DNA of 64,000 nt from Geminicoccaceae bacterium (GCA_028279345.1 JANQNY010000076.1:51568-115567); one strand, 5' to 3'; shown: positions 34,722 to 43,134, counted from the stretch's first letter. Numbers and translations: made by a program. The notes: generated from the letters alone by a model not told the origin.

Positions 34722-35102
34722 ATGAGCACAACGCTCGCACTGGACCTCGACGACGCGACCATGGGGCGGCTCAGGGTCATCGGCGCCACCCGGCAGCAGG
34801 CCACCATCGACCTCGTCCGCGAAGCTCTGGCGGACTATCTGGAACGGCAGGAAGGTCTCGCCGAAGATGCCGACCGCTGGCGGGGCTATGCTGAGACCGA
34901 CAGCGATCTGGACCATGACGCCCTTGCCGGCGCGGCGCTGGATCGGCTAGGTGCCCGCTCGCGCTCGACCGTTGGCGCGATCGCCGGGCCATTCGGCGGT
35001 CGCCAGGGTGCCGACGCCGACGACCTGCCGCATCCGGACGACGACACGGCCCGCGACGCAGCGCGCCGGGCCTTTCGGGCACTCCAGCAGCAACAGGGCT
35101 GA
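34722..35102 (+). CDS. Orphan ribbon-helix-helix (Arc/CopG-like) protein with long tail
   Basis: A 126-residue protein. Residues 1-42 (TLALDLDDATMGRLRVIGAT, then DLVREALADYLERQ) read as a ribbon-helix-helix DNA-binding domain like that of antitoxins. The rest is acidic and low in order, ending in an Ala/Arg/Gln-rich tail. Antitoxins normally have about 85 residues and a toxin gene beside them; neither flank has a toxin here (nnrU upstream divergent, an LpxO-like hydroxylase convergent). Ribosome site GGGGAG/AGGGA precedes the ATG. It may be a transcription factor or a relic of a lost toxin-antitoxin pair. Confidence 0.6.
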   Translation: MSTTLALDLDDATMGRLRVIGATRQQATIDLVREALADYLERQEGLAEDADRWRGYAETDSDLDHDALAGAALDRLGARSRSTVGAIAGPFGGRQGADADDLPHPDDDTARDAARRAFRALQQQQG

Positions 35103-35153
35103 GCCTCGACGCCGAGGGGACGGCGACGCGGGTTTGTTTGAAAGGGCACGCCG

Positions 35154-35963
35154 TCAGACCTTCTGCGCCTTCTGCCCGATCATGTCCCAATTCTTATAGA
35201 ATAGGTGGTTGAGGCGCTGCATCAGCGCCTGGATGCCCGTCAGCAGACCGCTCAAAAGCCCGGGCGCCCAGGTCGGGCGCAACACGTCCACGAACGCGCA
35301 CATGCGCTCACCGTCCTCCTCGTTGACCGAGCGATGTTGGATCGTGTCGTCAAAGATGAACAACGGGTCGTCGTGCCAGAAGTGCTTCCGGTTGTTCACT
35401 TCGATGAAGATTTTCTCCGAATGCCGCGGCGTCAGATGGTACAACAGGCGGACCGACGCGCGCAGCGGGCCGAAGTGGAGCTTGGTGCGCTCATGGCTGT
35501 TGAAGACCGAGACGCCGATCGTCTTCACGTACCGGTAATCCTGGTTGAATTCGGGGATCGAGCGGTCCCGATCTTGGCCGTACCACTTGTAGAAGACCAT
35601 GCCGCGTTGCCGCCCGGCCATCTGCGTTCGGAGGTCGCCGACGATCTCGTCGCGTCTGGCGTCGAACACCTCGAGCATCTGCCTGATCTCGGCACGCTCG
35701 GCATCGGGGAAGTCCTCGAGCCGCAGGATGTATGGACGGCGATAGCTGAGGACGTCGAACAGCAGGTTCAGCGGTGACAACAGCCAGGTGAGGATGCCGT
35801 TCCCGAAGAAGTACTTTTCCAGCAGCGCCCAGTCCCAGCGACCGTGCCGGCCAACGTCGATCAGCCCGCACACGACGTAGAACGCGAGGAGCCACGGCAC
35901 GAGCCAGATCAAGAGCAGGCTCGGGATCGCGATCTTGATCAGCTTCTTGGTCTTCTTGTTCAT
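35154..35963 (-). CDS. LpxO-like aspartyl/asparaginyl beta-hydroxylase-domain protein
   Basis: A 269-residue membrane-anchored Fe(II)/2-oxoglutarate dioxygenase of the family that includes LpxO, which hydroxylates lipid A acyl chains. A basic start (MNKKTKKLIK) and a helix at about residues 13-37 anchor it. Candidate iron ligands and the 2-oxoglutarate site lie in KLHFGPLRASVRLLYHLT and FDDTIQHRSVNEEDGER. The frame extends upstream without similarity, so the internal ATG is used. It is divergent from mntR. Substrate could be lipid A or a peptide. Confidence 0.8.
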   Translation of the reverse strand: MNKKTKKLIKIAIPSLLLIWLVPWLLAFYVVCGLIDVGRHGRWDWALLEKYFFGNGILTWLLSPLNLLFDVLSYRRPYILRLEDFPDAERAEIRQMLEVFDARRDEIVGDLRTQMAGRQRGMVFYKWYGQDRDRSIPEFNQDYRYVKTIGVSVFNSHERTKLHFGPLRASVRLLYHLTPRHSEKIFIEVNNRKHFWHDDPLFIFDDTIQHRSVNEEDGERMCAFVDVLRPTWAPGLLSGLLTGIQALMQRLNHLFYKNWDMIGQKAQKV

Positions 35964-36073
35964 CTTCTGGAAGCTCTCACCAAGCGCGCCGCCAGCGGCG
36001 TGCACGCAACGGTTTACCACGTTGCAGGCGCGCTCGCCATCGGCGGGCACGCGTTGCGCAGGTCGACCGTGCG

Positions 36074-36106
36074 CGCCCGCGTCGCCTATAGTGCGCGACG
36101 CGGGCG
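36074..36106 (+). promoter_or_regulatory. 12-bp perfect inverted repeat over the mntR promoter
   Basis: CGCCCGCGTCGC (36074-36085) and GCGACGCGGGCG (36095-36106) are exact reverse complements separated by nine bases that contain a -10-like TATAGT (36087-36092). A weak -35, TCGACC (36063-36068), is spaced 18 bases. The repeat ends five bases before the mntR ATG and touches its ribosome site GGAG. It could be an autoregulatory operator or, if transcribed, a hairpin that hides the ribosome site. Confidence 0.6.
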
Positions 36107-36111
36107 GAGAC

Positions 36112-36552
36112 ATGAGCATGGCGGCACAGCGAAAGCACCTACCCGACGCGGAGCTGCAGGCGGCGTCCTTCGATCGGACGCGGCTCGACCATCGGCGTGA
36201 GGTGGCGGAGGACTATGTCGAGCTGATCTTGGACCTCATCCGAGCCAAGGGTGAAGCCCGTGCCACCGACCTCGCCGACCGTCTCGGTGTCAGCCATGCC
36301 ACGGTCAACAACCAGATCGCCAAGCTGGTGAAAGAGGGGCTCGTCGAGACCGAGCCCTATCGCGCGTTGTTCCTGACCGAGGACGGCGAGGCGCTTGCTC
36401 GGCGCGCGCGCCGCCGGCACCGTCTGGTCGTCGCCTTCCTGACGGCGATCGGCGTCGACGAGGCGACTGCGCATCAAGACGCCGAGGGCATCGAGCATCA
36501 CGTGAGCGATGAGACCCTCGCCCGCATGGCCGCATTCCTGGAGAGCCGCTGA
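36112..36552 (+). CDS. mntR: Manganese-responsive DtxR-family regulator MntR
   Basis: A 146-residue metalloregulator. The winged helix lies in residues 25-90 (EDYVELILDLIRAKGEARAT, DLADRLGVSHATVNNQIAKL), followed by the dimerisation domain with metal-ligand candidates in DEATAHQDAEGIEHHVSDET. There is no C-terminal SH3 domain, as in short MntR proteins. The ATG follows GCGGAGAC. It lies divergent from the LpxO-like gene, and no manganese transporter is adjacent. It probably controls genes elsewhere and perhaps itself through the palindrome upstream. Confidence 0.85.
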   Translation: MSMAAQRKHLPDAELQAASFDRTRLDHRREVAEDYVELILDLIRAKGEARATDLADRLGVSHATVNNQIAKLVKEGLVETEPYRALFLTEDGEALARRARRRHRLVVAFLTAIGVDEATAHQDAEGIEHHVSDETLARMAAFLESR

Positions 36553-36559
36553 CGACGCC

Positions 36560-37456
36560 TCAGACCGCGAGCCGCGCAACGCCCCGCTCGCCCTCGACAT
36601 AGCCGTTGCAGGGCGCGCCCGGCAGGTCGAGCGACTCGAGTGTGGCCAGGAGTTCTGATGGTTCGCTCGCACCGTCGAGCAGCGCGCGGAAAGCCTGCGC
36701 CACGGCGACCAGGTCGGTCGTGTGTGGCGACAACCTCAGCCGTCGCACGCCGGCTGCCTGCAACCGCTCTGGCGCTACCGCCGCCACGTGCACCGCGTGG
36801 CTCAAGGTCTGGATGCCGTTGACGGCGAAGAAGTCCTGGTCGTCGAGCGTCCGCACGCCCATGCCGTCGGCGTGCTCACCGCACACATATTGGCAGCTGT
36901 CCTTGGCCCGCCCGACGGCGCGCGCATTGTAGCACCGGGCCGACACGGCGAGCGGCAGGCGGCCGAAGGCGAAGAGCTCGGTCTCGACCTCGGGAACGGC
37001 ATGCGCGATCGTCGCCACCTCGGTGAGCGGCACCTCCACCGGCGGGCACCAGCCGACGCAGCCGTACTCTTGGAGGAGCGCCAGCGCCGTCTCGTTATAG
37101 ACGTTGAGCAGGGGGCCGGCGACGAACGGCCGGCCGCCGCGGTCCGCGAGTGCGCCCATGTCGTTGATCTCGATCGTCTCGACGCTGGCCGCCATCTCGC
37201 GCATCAGCCGCCGCTCGCGCGGCGTGGTCGGCAAGGCGAGCAAGGACGCGACGACGGTCTTGCCCGCGCGTTCCAGCCGATCGCGCGCCACCGGCCAGAC
37301 CGCGTCGTTGAACGGCTGCCGCTTCCCGCAGACGACCTCACCCAGATAGACGCGCTCCACTGGCATCTCGTCAGCAACGCGCGCGTAGAAGTCGCGGAGC
37401 CGCTCCGCCGGCCAATTGAAGAAGCAGGGGCCGAGCGCCAGCTCGATATCAGCCAT
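36560..37456 (-). CDS. ubiV: Oxygen-independent ubiquinone biosynthesis protein UbiV (U32 peptidase family)
   Basis: A 298-residue U32-family protein that with UbiU hydroxylates the ubiquinone ring without O2. Cluster cysteines expected for UbiV are present: Cys43 (EVVCGKRQPF), Cys175, Cys188 and Cys192 (SARCYNARAVGR...SCQYVCGEH). The ATG nine bases after GAGG is preferred to an upstream TTG. It is last of the ubiT-ubiU-ubiV run, 11 bases after ubiU. Confidence 0.92.
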   Translation of the reverse strand: MADIELALGPCFFNWPAERLRDFYARVADEMPVERVYLGEVVCGKRQPFNDAVWPVARDRLERAGKTVVASLLALPTTPRERRLMREMAASVETIEINDMGALADRGGRPFVAGPLLNVYNETALALLQEYGCVGWCPPVEVPLTEVATIAHAVPEVETELFAFGRLPLAVSARCYNARAVGRAKDSCQYVCGEHADGMGVRTLDDQDFFAVNGIQTLSHAVHVAAVAPERLQAAGVRRLRLSPHTTDLVAVAQAFRALLDGASEPSELLATLESLDLPGAPCNGYVEGERGVARLAV

Positions 37457-37467
37457 TCTCGTTGTCC

Positions 37468-38481
37468 TCACCGCCAAGTCTTCTGGTAGGCGCCGGTCGT
37501 GTCGCCGCCGCCTTCGCTCAAGGGCGCCAGCAGCGCCTGGATGTCGTCTGTCGCGCGGTTTTGCGCCACCAGCTCGACGGCGCGCCGGAAGGCCCGGACC
37601 ACCTGAGCCGTGTACGCCTTTCCGCGTTGGCGACCTTCAATCTTGACTGCCTTCACCCCCGCCGCTTGAAGGCCCGAGAGCAAGGTGGCCGCGTTGAGGC
37701 TCAGCGGGTCCCCGAAGAGGTGGTCTTCATAGTCGTTGTCGGTGCGGAAGCGCCCCTTGCACAGTGTCGGGTAGCCCGCCGGCTCGTCGGCGCCGTAGCG
37801 GTCGATCGTGAAACCGCCGAGTCGAGCGGTCAGGCAACCGTCCTCGTCGCCGTAGGTGACGTGCGACGGTGGCGAGCAGACGCCAACGCGGTTCGGCGAC
37901 TTCCCGGTCGCGTAGGATGAGAGGAGACAACGCCCCTCGGCCATCACGCAGAGGCCGCCGAAGACGAACACCTCCGTCTCGATCGCAACCTCCCGGTTGA
38001 GGCGCGCGATCTCCTCCACCGACAGCACGCGCGGCAGCACCACGCGCTTGATCCCGAAGGTTTCGGTGTAGAAGTGGATCGCCTCGGGCGTCCCCGCGGC
38101 TGCCTGCACCGAGAGGTGGAGCCGCAGTTCGGGGTGATGCGCCGCGGCATGATCGAGCACCGCCAGGTCCGCGAGGATCAGCGCGTCGGCGCCCGCTATG
38201 GCGGCCGCGTCCACCGAGTCGCGCCACACCTCCACTGCGCCCGGCCGGGCAAAGGTGTTGATGGCGACCAGCACCTTGACACCGCGGGCGTGCGCGTAGG
38301 CGACACCCGCTTCCAGCTCCTCGGGAGAGAAGTTCAGGCCGGGGAAGTTGCGCGCGTTGGTCTCGTCGCGGAAGCCGCAATAAACGCTGTGCGCACCGGC
38401 ATCGACCGCGGCGCGCAGTGCGGCGGGTGTGCCGGCTGGGCAGACGAGCTCGAGCGGGTCGGGGCGAAGCGAAGCGTCCAT
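37468..38481 (-). CDS. ubiU: Oxygen-independent ubiquinone biosynthesis protein UbiU (U32 peptidase family)
   Basis: A 337-residue partner of UbiV that carries a [4Fe-4S] cluster. Cys178, Cys185, Cys202 and Cys241 have the same spacing as the four cluster cysteines known in the E. coli protein (offset of nine throughout). The start PLELVCPAGTPAALRAAVDAG is typical of the family. It lies between ubiT (three bases away) and ubiV. The set of three lets ubiquinone be made under anoxia. Confidence 0.94.
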   Translation of the reverse strand: MDASLRPDPLELVCPAGTPAALRAAVDAGAHSVYCGFRDETNARNFPGLNFSPEELEAGVAYAHARGVKVLVAINTFARPGAVEVWRDSVDAAAIAGADALILADLAVLDHAAAHHPELRLHLSVQAAAGTPEAIHFYTETFGIKRVVLPRVLSVEEIARLNREVAIETEVFVFGGLCVMAEGRCLLSSYATGKSPNRVGVCSPPSHVTYGDEDGCLTARLGGFTIDRYGADEPAGYPTLCKGRFRTDNDYEDHLFGDPLSLNAATLLSGLQAAGVKAVKIEGRQRGKAYTAQVVRAFRRAVELVAQNRATDDIQALLAPLSEGGGDTTGAYQKTWR

Positions 38482-38484
38482 GGT

Positions 38485-39033
38485 CTAGCTCTCCGTCGCC
38501 ATCGATGTGGCAGGCGCGCCGGCGAGGCGCCAGGCCACCCGCAAGGCGTCCCCCACCGCGCGCTCGAACACCCGACCGAGCGCGCCGTCGACGCCGATCA
38601 GCTCAGCAGGTGTCAGCTCGGCGTCGTCGAGCGCGTTCCTGAGCGCCACGACCGCATCGGTCTCGCCGTCGATGGAGAGATCGCGCGAGAAGAACAGCGC
38701 ATCGCCGTCGTAGGTGCCATCCAAGAGCCCCAAGAGCACCAGGAGGGGGGCTCGCGCGGTGGCGACGGCGTCGCCGGCATCGTCCGGATGGACGACCTCG
38801 ACGATCGCATCCGCACCCGCAGGCACGATGAGGAAGGCGATGGGCAGATCCGTCGGGACGACTGCCACCGGGCGTTCCGAAAAGGATCGCAGCCGCTCGA
38901 ACAGCTCCGGCCGGCGCCTGGCCAAGCCGCGGATCGCGAGCGTCAGCGCGATGGCGAGCGGCAACCGCGGCAGCGGGCGGACAACCGTCCCGATCGCGGC
39001 GGGCAACGCCCCCCGCGGCAAGGCTCTCGGCAT
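38485..39033 (-). CDS. ubiT: Anaerobic ubiquinone biosynthesis accessory factor UbiT (SCP2 lipid-binding domain)
   Basis: A 182-residue SCP2-domain protein, thought to hold hydrophobic ubiquinone precursors for UbiU/UbiV. The N-terminus is basic and amphipathic; the SCP2 core spans about residues 40-140 (ERPVAVVPTDLPIAFLIVPA, then LFFSRDLSIDGETDAVVALR). It leads the operon; the ATG follows GAGG by six bases, and a perfect FNR-type box lies 56 bases upstream, which fits a gene needed without oxygen. Confidence 0.88.
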   Translation of the reverse strand: MPRALPRGALPAAIGTVVRPLPRLPLAIALTLAIRGLARRRPELFERLRSFSERPVAVVPTDLPIAFLIVPAGADAIVEVVHPDDAGDAVATARAPLLVLLGLLDGTYDGDALFFSRDLSIDGETDAVVALRNALDDAELTPAELIGVDGALGRVFERAVGDALRVAWRLAGAPATSMATES

Positions 39034-39088
39034 GGCGACCTCAGTAGCAGTTAAATGAATACGCTAAGCGTCGCGCCAAGCGGCGCCT

Positions 39089-39102
39089 TTGATCGAGATC
39101 AA
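39089..39102 (-). promoter_or_regulatory. Perfect FNR/FixK-type box upstream of ubiTUV
   Basis: TTGATCGAGATCAA is an exact match to the TTGAT-N4-ATCAA consensus of FNR/Anr/FixK regulators. A -10-like TATTCA sits on the minus strand at 39061-39056, giving a box centre near -47 from a predicted start, within the activating range of such sites. The box overlaps the stop codon of the upstream otnC-like gene. Anaerobic activation of ubiT-ubiU-ubiV is the natural reading. Confidence 0.75.
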
Positions 39103-39740
39103 GCGCTCGTCGGGAACCGTTCGCGGAGGCATTCGACTTGCGCCGCGGTCAGCGGCCTCGTCGGTGTGCCGCGGAGCAGCAGGAAGAGCTTCGCCGTCTC
39201 CTCCAGCTCCTCGGTCGCGTAGACGGCATCCTCAAGCGAGGCGCCACAGACCACCGGCCCATGATTGGCAAGCAGCACGGCATGATGCCTGCTGGCCATT
39301 TCCCGAACGGCGCGGGCGAGGTCCAGATCACCGGGTGGGAAGTACGGCACGAGCGGCAGCCGGCCTACGCGCATGACGTAATAGGCGGTGAGCGGTGGCA
39401 GGACGTCCGCTTCGTCGATTCCGTCCATGCAGCTCACCGCCACCGAATGGGTCGAATGCAGATGCACGACCGCCCGAGCGCGCGGCCGTTCTGCGTACAT
39501 GGCCAGGTGGAGGAAGCTCTCCTTGGTCGGCGTCGGCCCCGCGACGTGTTGGCCGGCGTCGTCGAGCAGGGCTAGCTGGTCCGGTTCCAGCTCGCCCATC
39601 GAGACGCCGGTGGGCGTCATCAGCCAGCCTTCGTCGACCCGCACGCTCAGATTGCCGGTGGCACCGAAGGTGAGCCCTCGTGTGAACATCGACCGGCTAA
39701 GCCGGCAGAGCTGCTCCCTGAGGCGGCTCGCGCCGCTCAC
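39099..39740 (-). CDS. otnC: Class II aldolase, OtnC-like 3-oxo-tetronate 4-phosphate decarboxylase
   Basis: A 213-residue class II aldolase/adducin-family enzyme. Zinc ligands are visible as His-x-His in VVHLHSTHS and His in LLANHGPVV. The glycine-rich phosphate loop TFGATGNLSVR is near residues 24-34. Its GTG start overlaps the stop of the upstream DUF1537 kinase by GTGA, matching the OtnK-OtnC pair that breaks down four-carbon tetronates to dihydroxyacetone phosphate and CO2. Fuculose-phosphate aldolase is the alternative, but the kinase partner favours OtnC. Confidence 0.85.
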   Translation of the reverse strand: MSGASRLREQLCRLSRSMFTRGLTFGATGNLSVRVDEGWLMTPTGVSMGELEPDQLALLDDAGQHVAGPTPTKESFLHLAMYAERPRARAVVHLHSTHSVAVSCMDGIDEADVLPPLTAYYVMRVGRLPLVPYFPPGDLDLARAVREMASRHHAVLLANHGPVVCGASLEDAVYATEELEETAKLFLLLRGTPTRPLTAAQVECLRERFPTSA

Positions 39741-41020
39741 GTCTGCTCCAGCATCGCGAAGGCGTCCTCGAAGAAATCAGAGTCGCCGAAATTGCCGCTC
39801 TTGAGCGCGAGCGCGAGCGCCGGCTCGCCCGCCTGCTGCGGAATGGTCTCTGTCCAGGGCACCCCAGGAGCGATCTCGGCGCCGATCGAGAGCGCTCGGA
39901 CGTCGAGGGCGGCGAGGACCGCACCCGAGGTCTCGCCACCGGCAACGACCAGTCGGCGCGCGCCGGCGTCGACGAGCCGCCGGGCGAACGCGCCGAACGC
40001 GGCTTCCACCGCCTGACCGGCTGCGTCGCGCCCAAAGGCCTTCTGGATCGCGTGCACCTCCTCGGGCGTTTGTGAGGTGGCGATGACGATCGGCGCGGCG
40101 CTGTTCTGGTCATCGGTCCAGGCGAGGGTCTCCTCCACTACCGGCGCACCGCTCATCAGAGCTGCCACGTCGAGCTGCCGGCAGGGCCATCGGCCGCGCA
40201 CGGCGTCGAGCTGCGCGCGCGTGGCTGCCGAGCAGCTACCGGCGAGCACCACCGAACGGCCTTCCAGCCGGGGGACAAAGGCGACCGCGTCACCGCCCAG
40301 GAGCCCGCGCGCCCGGAAATTGTCCGGGAGTCCCAGTGCGACACCCGAACCGCCCGTCACGAGCCGGTGACCGGCGGCCGCGCGCCCGATGGTGATGAGG
40401 TCGGCGTCCTCGATGGCGTCGACCACCGCATAGGCGATGCCGTCCATGCGCAGCGCGTCGAGGGCTTCTTCCACGGCGATGAAGCCCTCGCGGACGACCG
40501 CCCACGGGACGAGGCCCACGCGGCGAGCGCTTTGGGCCGCCATCAGCCGGACTAGGTTCGATTCGGTCATCGGGGTCAGCGGGTGGTCGCGCATGGACGA
40601 GGCGCTCAGAAGGTCCCTGCCGACGAAGAGATGGCCCTGGTAGACCGTTCGCTGATTGGCCGGAAAGGCCGGGCAGACCACGGCAAAGTCGGTGTCCAGT
40701 GCGGCGAGGAAAGCGTCGGCGACTGGTCCGATATTGCCTGCCGATGTGGAATCGAAGGTCGAGCAGTACTTGAAGAAGACCTGCTCGACGTCGCGTCGCT
40801 GCAGCCAGCCCAGGGCCGCGAGCGAATCGCGCACGGCCGCGTCCACGGGTGCGGTCCGGGACTTCAGCGCGACGACGACCGCTTCCGCCGCGCCGATCGC
40901 TATGGTCTCGTCGGGGACGCCGATAACCTGCACGGTCGGGAGGCCCTGCTTGACCAGCGTGTTCGCGAGGTCGGTAGCACCGGTGGCGTCGTCGGCGATC
41001 GCGCCGAGCAGCAGCGTCAT
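39737..41020 (-). CDS. otnK: Four-carbon acid sugar kinase, OtnK-like 3-oxo-tetronate 4-kinase (DUF1537)
   Basis: A 427-residue DUF1537 kinase. The N-terminal substrate domain begins LLGAIADDATGATDLANTLV, the diagnostic Asp-Asp motif, and the C-terminal nucleotide domain holds VAGGETSGAVL near residue 360. It phosphorylates 3-oxo-tetronate (2-dehydro-threonate or erythronate) for OtnC. The dehydrogenase and isomerase that normally complete the pathway are not adjacent. The product, dihydroxyacetone phosphate, is also the product of the dha cluster 17 kb away. Confidence 0.88.
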   Translation of the reverse strand: MTLLLGAIADDATGATDLANTLVKQGLPTVQVIGVPDETIAIGAAEAVVVALKSRTAPVDAAVRDSLAALGWLQRRDVEQVFFKYCSTFDSTSAGNIGPVADAFLAALDTDFAVVCPAFPANQRTVYQGHLFVGRDLLSASSMRDHPLTPMTESNLVRLMAAQSARRVGLVPWAVVREGFIAVEEALDALRMDGIAYAVVDAIEDADLITIGRAAAGHRLVTGGSGVALGLPDNFRARGLLGGDAVAFVPRLEGRSVVLAGSCSAATRAQLDAVRGRWPCRQLDVAALMSGAPVVEETLAWTDDQNSAAPIVIATSQTPEEVHAIQKAFGRDAAGQAVEAAFGAFARRLVDAGARRLVVAGGETSGAVLAALDVRALSIGAEIAPGVPWTETIPQQAGEPALALALKSGNFGDSDFFEDAFAMLEQT

Positions 41021-41080
41021 CTGGAGCCTCCCTTCGCCCGGATGCTATCGAGGCAGGCGCCCTTGCGGCAAGAGCCGAGC

Positions 41081-42424
41081 TCAGGTCGCGGCGCGCACGA
41101 TGAAGCGACCGTCGGCGCGCAGCTGCAGGAAGCGCCCGAAGAACCAAAGCGAGCGGGCTGCCATAAAGCCGATGAAGGCGAGCCACAGGCCGTGATTGCC
41201 GAAACTGATGACGAGCGGCCAGGCGAGCACGAAGAATACGAGCGTCGCGAGCGCAGTCCCGTTGCGCAGCTCCCGCGTCTGGGTGGCCCCCGAGAAGAGC
41301 CCATCGAAGAGATAGGCCCAAACGCCGATCAGGGGTACCAGCGCGGCGTAGACGAGATAGGCGCGTGCGGCCTCACGCACCTCCTCGATCCCCGTGAGGC
41401 CCAAGATCACCAGCGGCCCTCCGAGCGCGTAGGCGGCGGCGATGAGCAGCGCGAAGCCACCCGACCACCAGGCCGCGGCGGCGAGTGATCGGTCCAGTTC
41501 GGCCGCAGACCGTCGCCCGACCGCGCGCCCTACCAGCGCCTCCGTGGCGAAGGCAAAGCCATCGAGCGCATAGGCTTGCAACAACAGCAGATTGTTGAGC
41601 ACCGCATTGGCCGCGAGCAGTACGTCGCCCTGGCGAGCGCTGAACGCGGCGAAGCCGAGGAAGGCGGCCTTGAGGCAGATGGTCCTGAGGATGAGGTCGC
41701 CATTGACCCGGAAAAGGCGGGCGAAGGGCGCACTCGCCCAAAGCAACGTGGAATCGAGGCGTCCCGGCAGCCGCAACCAGTGGTGCCGGCACAGCGCGAC
41801 GGCGAGCATGAACCCGACATAGTCCGCGATCGCAGTGGCACCCCCAACGCCGGCGACACCCCAATCCAGGCCGAGGACGAACCAGACCGTGAGGACGGCG
41901 TTGATGACGTTGGTGCCCACCAGCACGACGAGCTGGCTTCGCGCGGCGTGATTGCCGAGCAGCCAGCCGAGGAGGACGAAAGTGCCCAGCGCCGCCGGCG
42001 CTCCGAGAATGCGCCAGCACACATAGTCGGTGAGCGCAGCGCTCACGGCCGGACCGGGCGCGAAGCCTCGAACCGCGAGCTGGGCGATGAGCGGCCCGGC
42101 AACCATGAGAAGCAACCCAATCGCCAGCATTGCTGCCAGCGGGCGTACGAGGCAAGCGCGCGCCTCTGCCCCGTCCTGCGCGCCCACCGCCTGCGCCGTC
42201 AGGCCCGTGGTTCCCATGCGGATCGAGGCAAAAACGACATAGAAAGCGCCGATGGCGGCCGCGCCGAGCGCGACGCCGCCGAGGTGGTGCGGATCCTCCA
42301 TATGTCCGACCACGGCGGTGTCGACCATGCCGAGAAGCGGCACGCTCATGTTCGAAAGGATCAGGGGCCAAGCGAGTGCCCATACCTCACGCCGCGGCGG
42401 CGACGGCGGCAACTCTGTGGTCAT
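41081..42424 (-). CDS. dinF: MATE-family efflux transporter, DinF-like
   Basis: A 447-residue transporter with about 12 hydrophobic helices, of the DinF branch of the MATE family, exporting cationic or oxidative compounds by Na+ or H+ exchange. The family start WALAWPLILSNMSVPLLGMV, with DTAVVGHM, is clear. I use the ATG at 42424; another ATG at 42442 is possible and neither has a strong ribosome site. It is divergent from the J-domain gene over about 110 bases. Confidence 0.87.
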   Translation of the reverse strand: MTTELPPSPPRREVWALAWPLILSNMSVPLLGMVDTAVVGHMEDPHHLGGVALGAAAIGAFYVVFASIRMGTTGLTAQAVGAQDGAEARACLVRPLAAMLAIGLLLMVAGPLIAQLAVRGFAPGPAVSAALTDYVCWRILGAPAALGTFVLLGWLLGNHAARSQLVVLVGTNVINAVLTVWFVLGLDWGVAGVGGATAIADYVGFMLAVALCRHHWLRLPGRLDSTLLWASAPFARLFRVNGDLILRTICLKAAFLGFAAFSARQGDVLLAANAVLNNLLLLQAYALDGFAFATEALVGRAVGRRSAAELDRSLAAAAWWSGGFALLIAAAYALGGPLVILGLTGIEEVREAARAYLVYAALVPLIGVWAYLFDGLFSGATQTRELRNGTALATLVFFVLAWPLVISFGNHGLWLAFIGFMAARSLWFFGRFLQLRADGRFIVRAAT

Positions 42425-42536
42425 GTGCAAGCGTTCCGGCATCGCAGCGACACTCGTGCCACTAGGCGCGCGCGGTGGTGCCGACAAGCGGCTGGATCGC
42501 TTGAGCCGAGGCCGGGCGAAGACCATAATTGACCCG

Positions 42537-43106
42537 ATGACACGCAACCGCCCCGATCGCCGTCCTGCGCTTGATCCGGTGCCTCCGGGGCCGTTGCCGC
42601 GCGTCTGCGCCTGGCCGGGTTGCGAAGCGGAGGGCGCGTTCCGCGCGCCACGCTCGAAGGACAGCCTCAGGGACTATCAATGGCTGTGCCTCGACCATGT
42701 GCGCGAGTTCAACCGTGCGTGGGACTACTTTCGGGGGATGACCAGCGACGACATCGACCGGCATCGGCGCGACGACGTGGTCTGGCACCGGCCGACCTGG
42801 CGAACGGCGGTGCAGGGTTGCGGGCCGCGCATCCATGATCCGCTGGGCCTGCTCGACGGCTTGGCCGATCTCGAGACCGAGCGCCGGCCGCCGCCGACGC
42901 GGCGCCTCGAGACCGAAACCGAGCGCATGCTGGGGCGCCTCGGGCTCGACGCGACGGCGGTGCTGACGGATGTGAAGCAGCGCTACAAGCAACTCGCCAA
43001 GCGCCTCCATCCCGACCTGCATGGAGGTGACCGCCGCGCCGAGGAGCGGTTGAAGTTGATCAACGAGGCGTATACGTACCTCCTGCACTGCGGGGAGTTG
43101 GCCTGA
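42537..43106 (+). CDS. J-domain protein with N-terminal Cys/His region, upstream of cobS
   Basis: A 189-residue protein with its J domain at the C-terminus: helix II and HPD in YKQLAKRLHPDLHGGD (about 150-165), then LINEAYTYLLHCG. This is reversed from DnaJ, where J is N-terminal. The N-terminal part has Cys24, Cys29, Cys51 and His54, a possible metal knuckle (VCAWPGCEAEG and LCLDHVREFN). J proteins of this kind sit before cobS and cobT in many alphaproteobacteria, so a chaperone role for cobaltochelatase assembly is a fair guess. Confidence 0.85.
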   Translation: MTRNRPDRRPALDPVPPGPLPRVCAWPGCEAEGAFRAPRSKDSLRDYQWLCLDHVREFNRAWDYFRGMTSDDIDRHRRDDVVWHRPTWRTAVQGCGPRIHDPLGLLDGLADLETERRPPPTRRLETETERMLGRLGLDATAVLTDVKQRYKQLAKRLHPDLHGGDRRAEERLKLINEAYTYLLHCGELA

Positions 43107-43134
43107 CCCCCGCTCAGCCGACCGGAGAGCCACT

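Noticed and set aside
34722..35102. Complete toxin-antitoxin module
   Set aside because: Only an antitoxin-like domain is visible; no toxin frame occurs on either side.
43107..43134. Cobalamin riboswitch before cobS
   Set aside because: The gap is only 28 bases and the region upstream is coding, so no riboswitch can fit.
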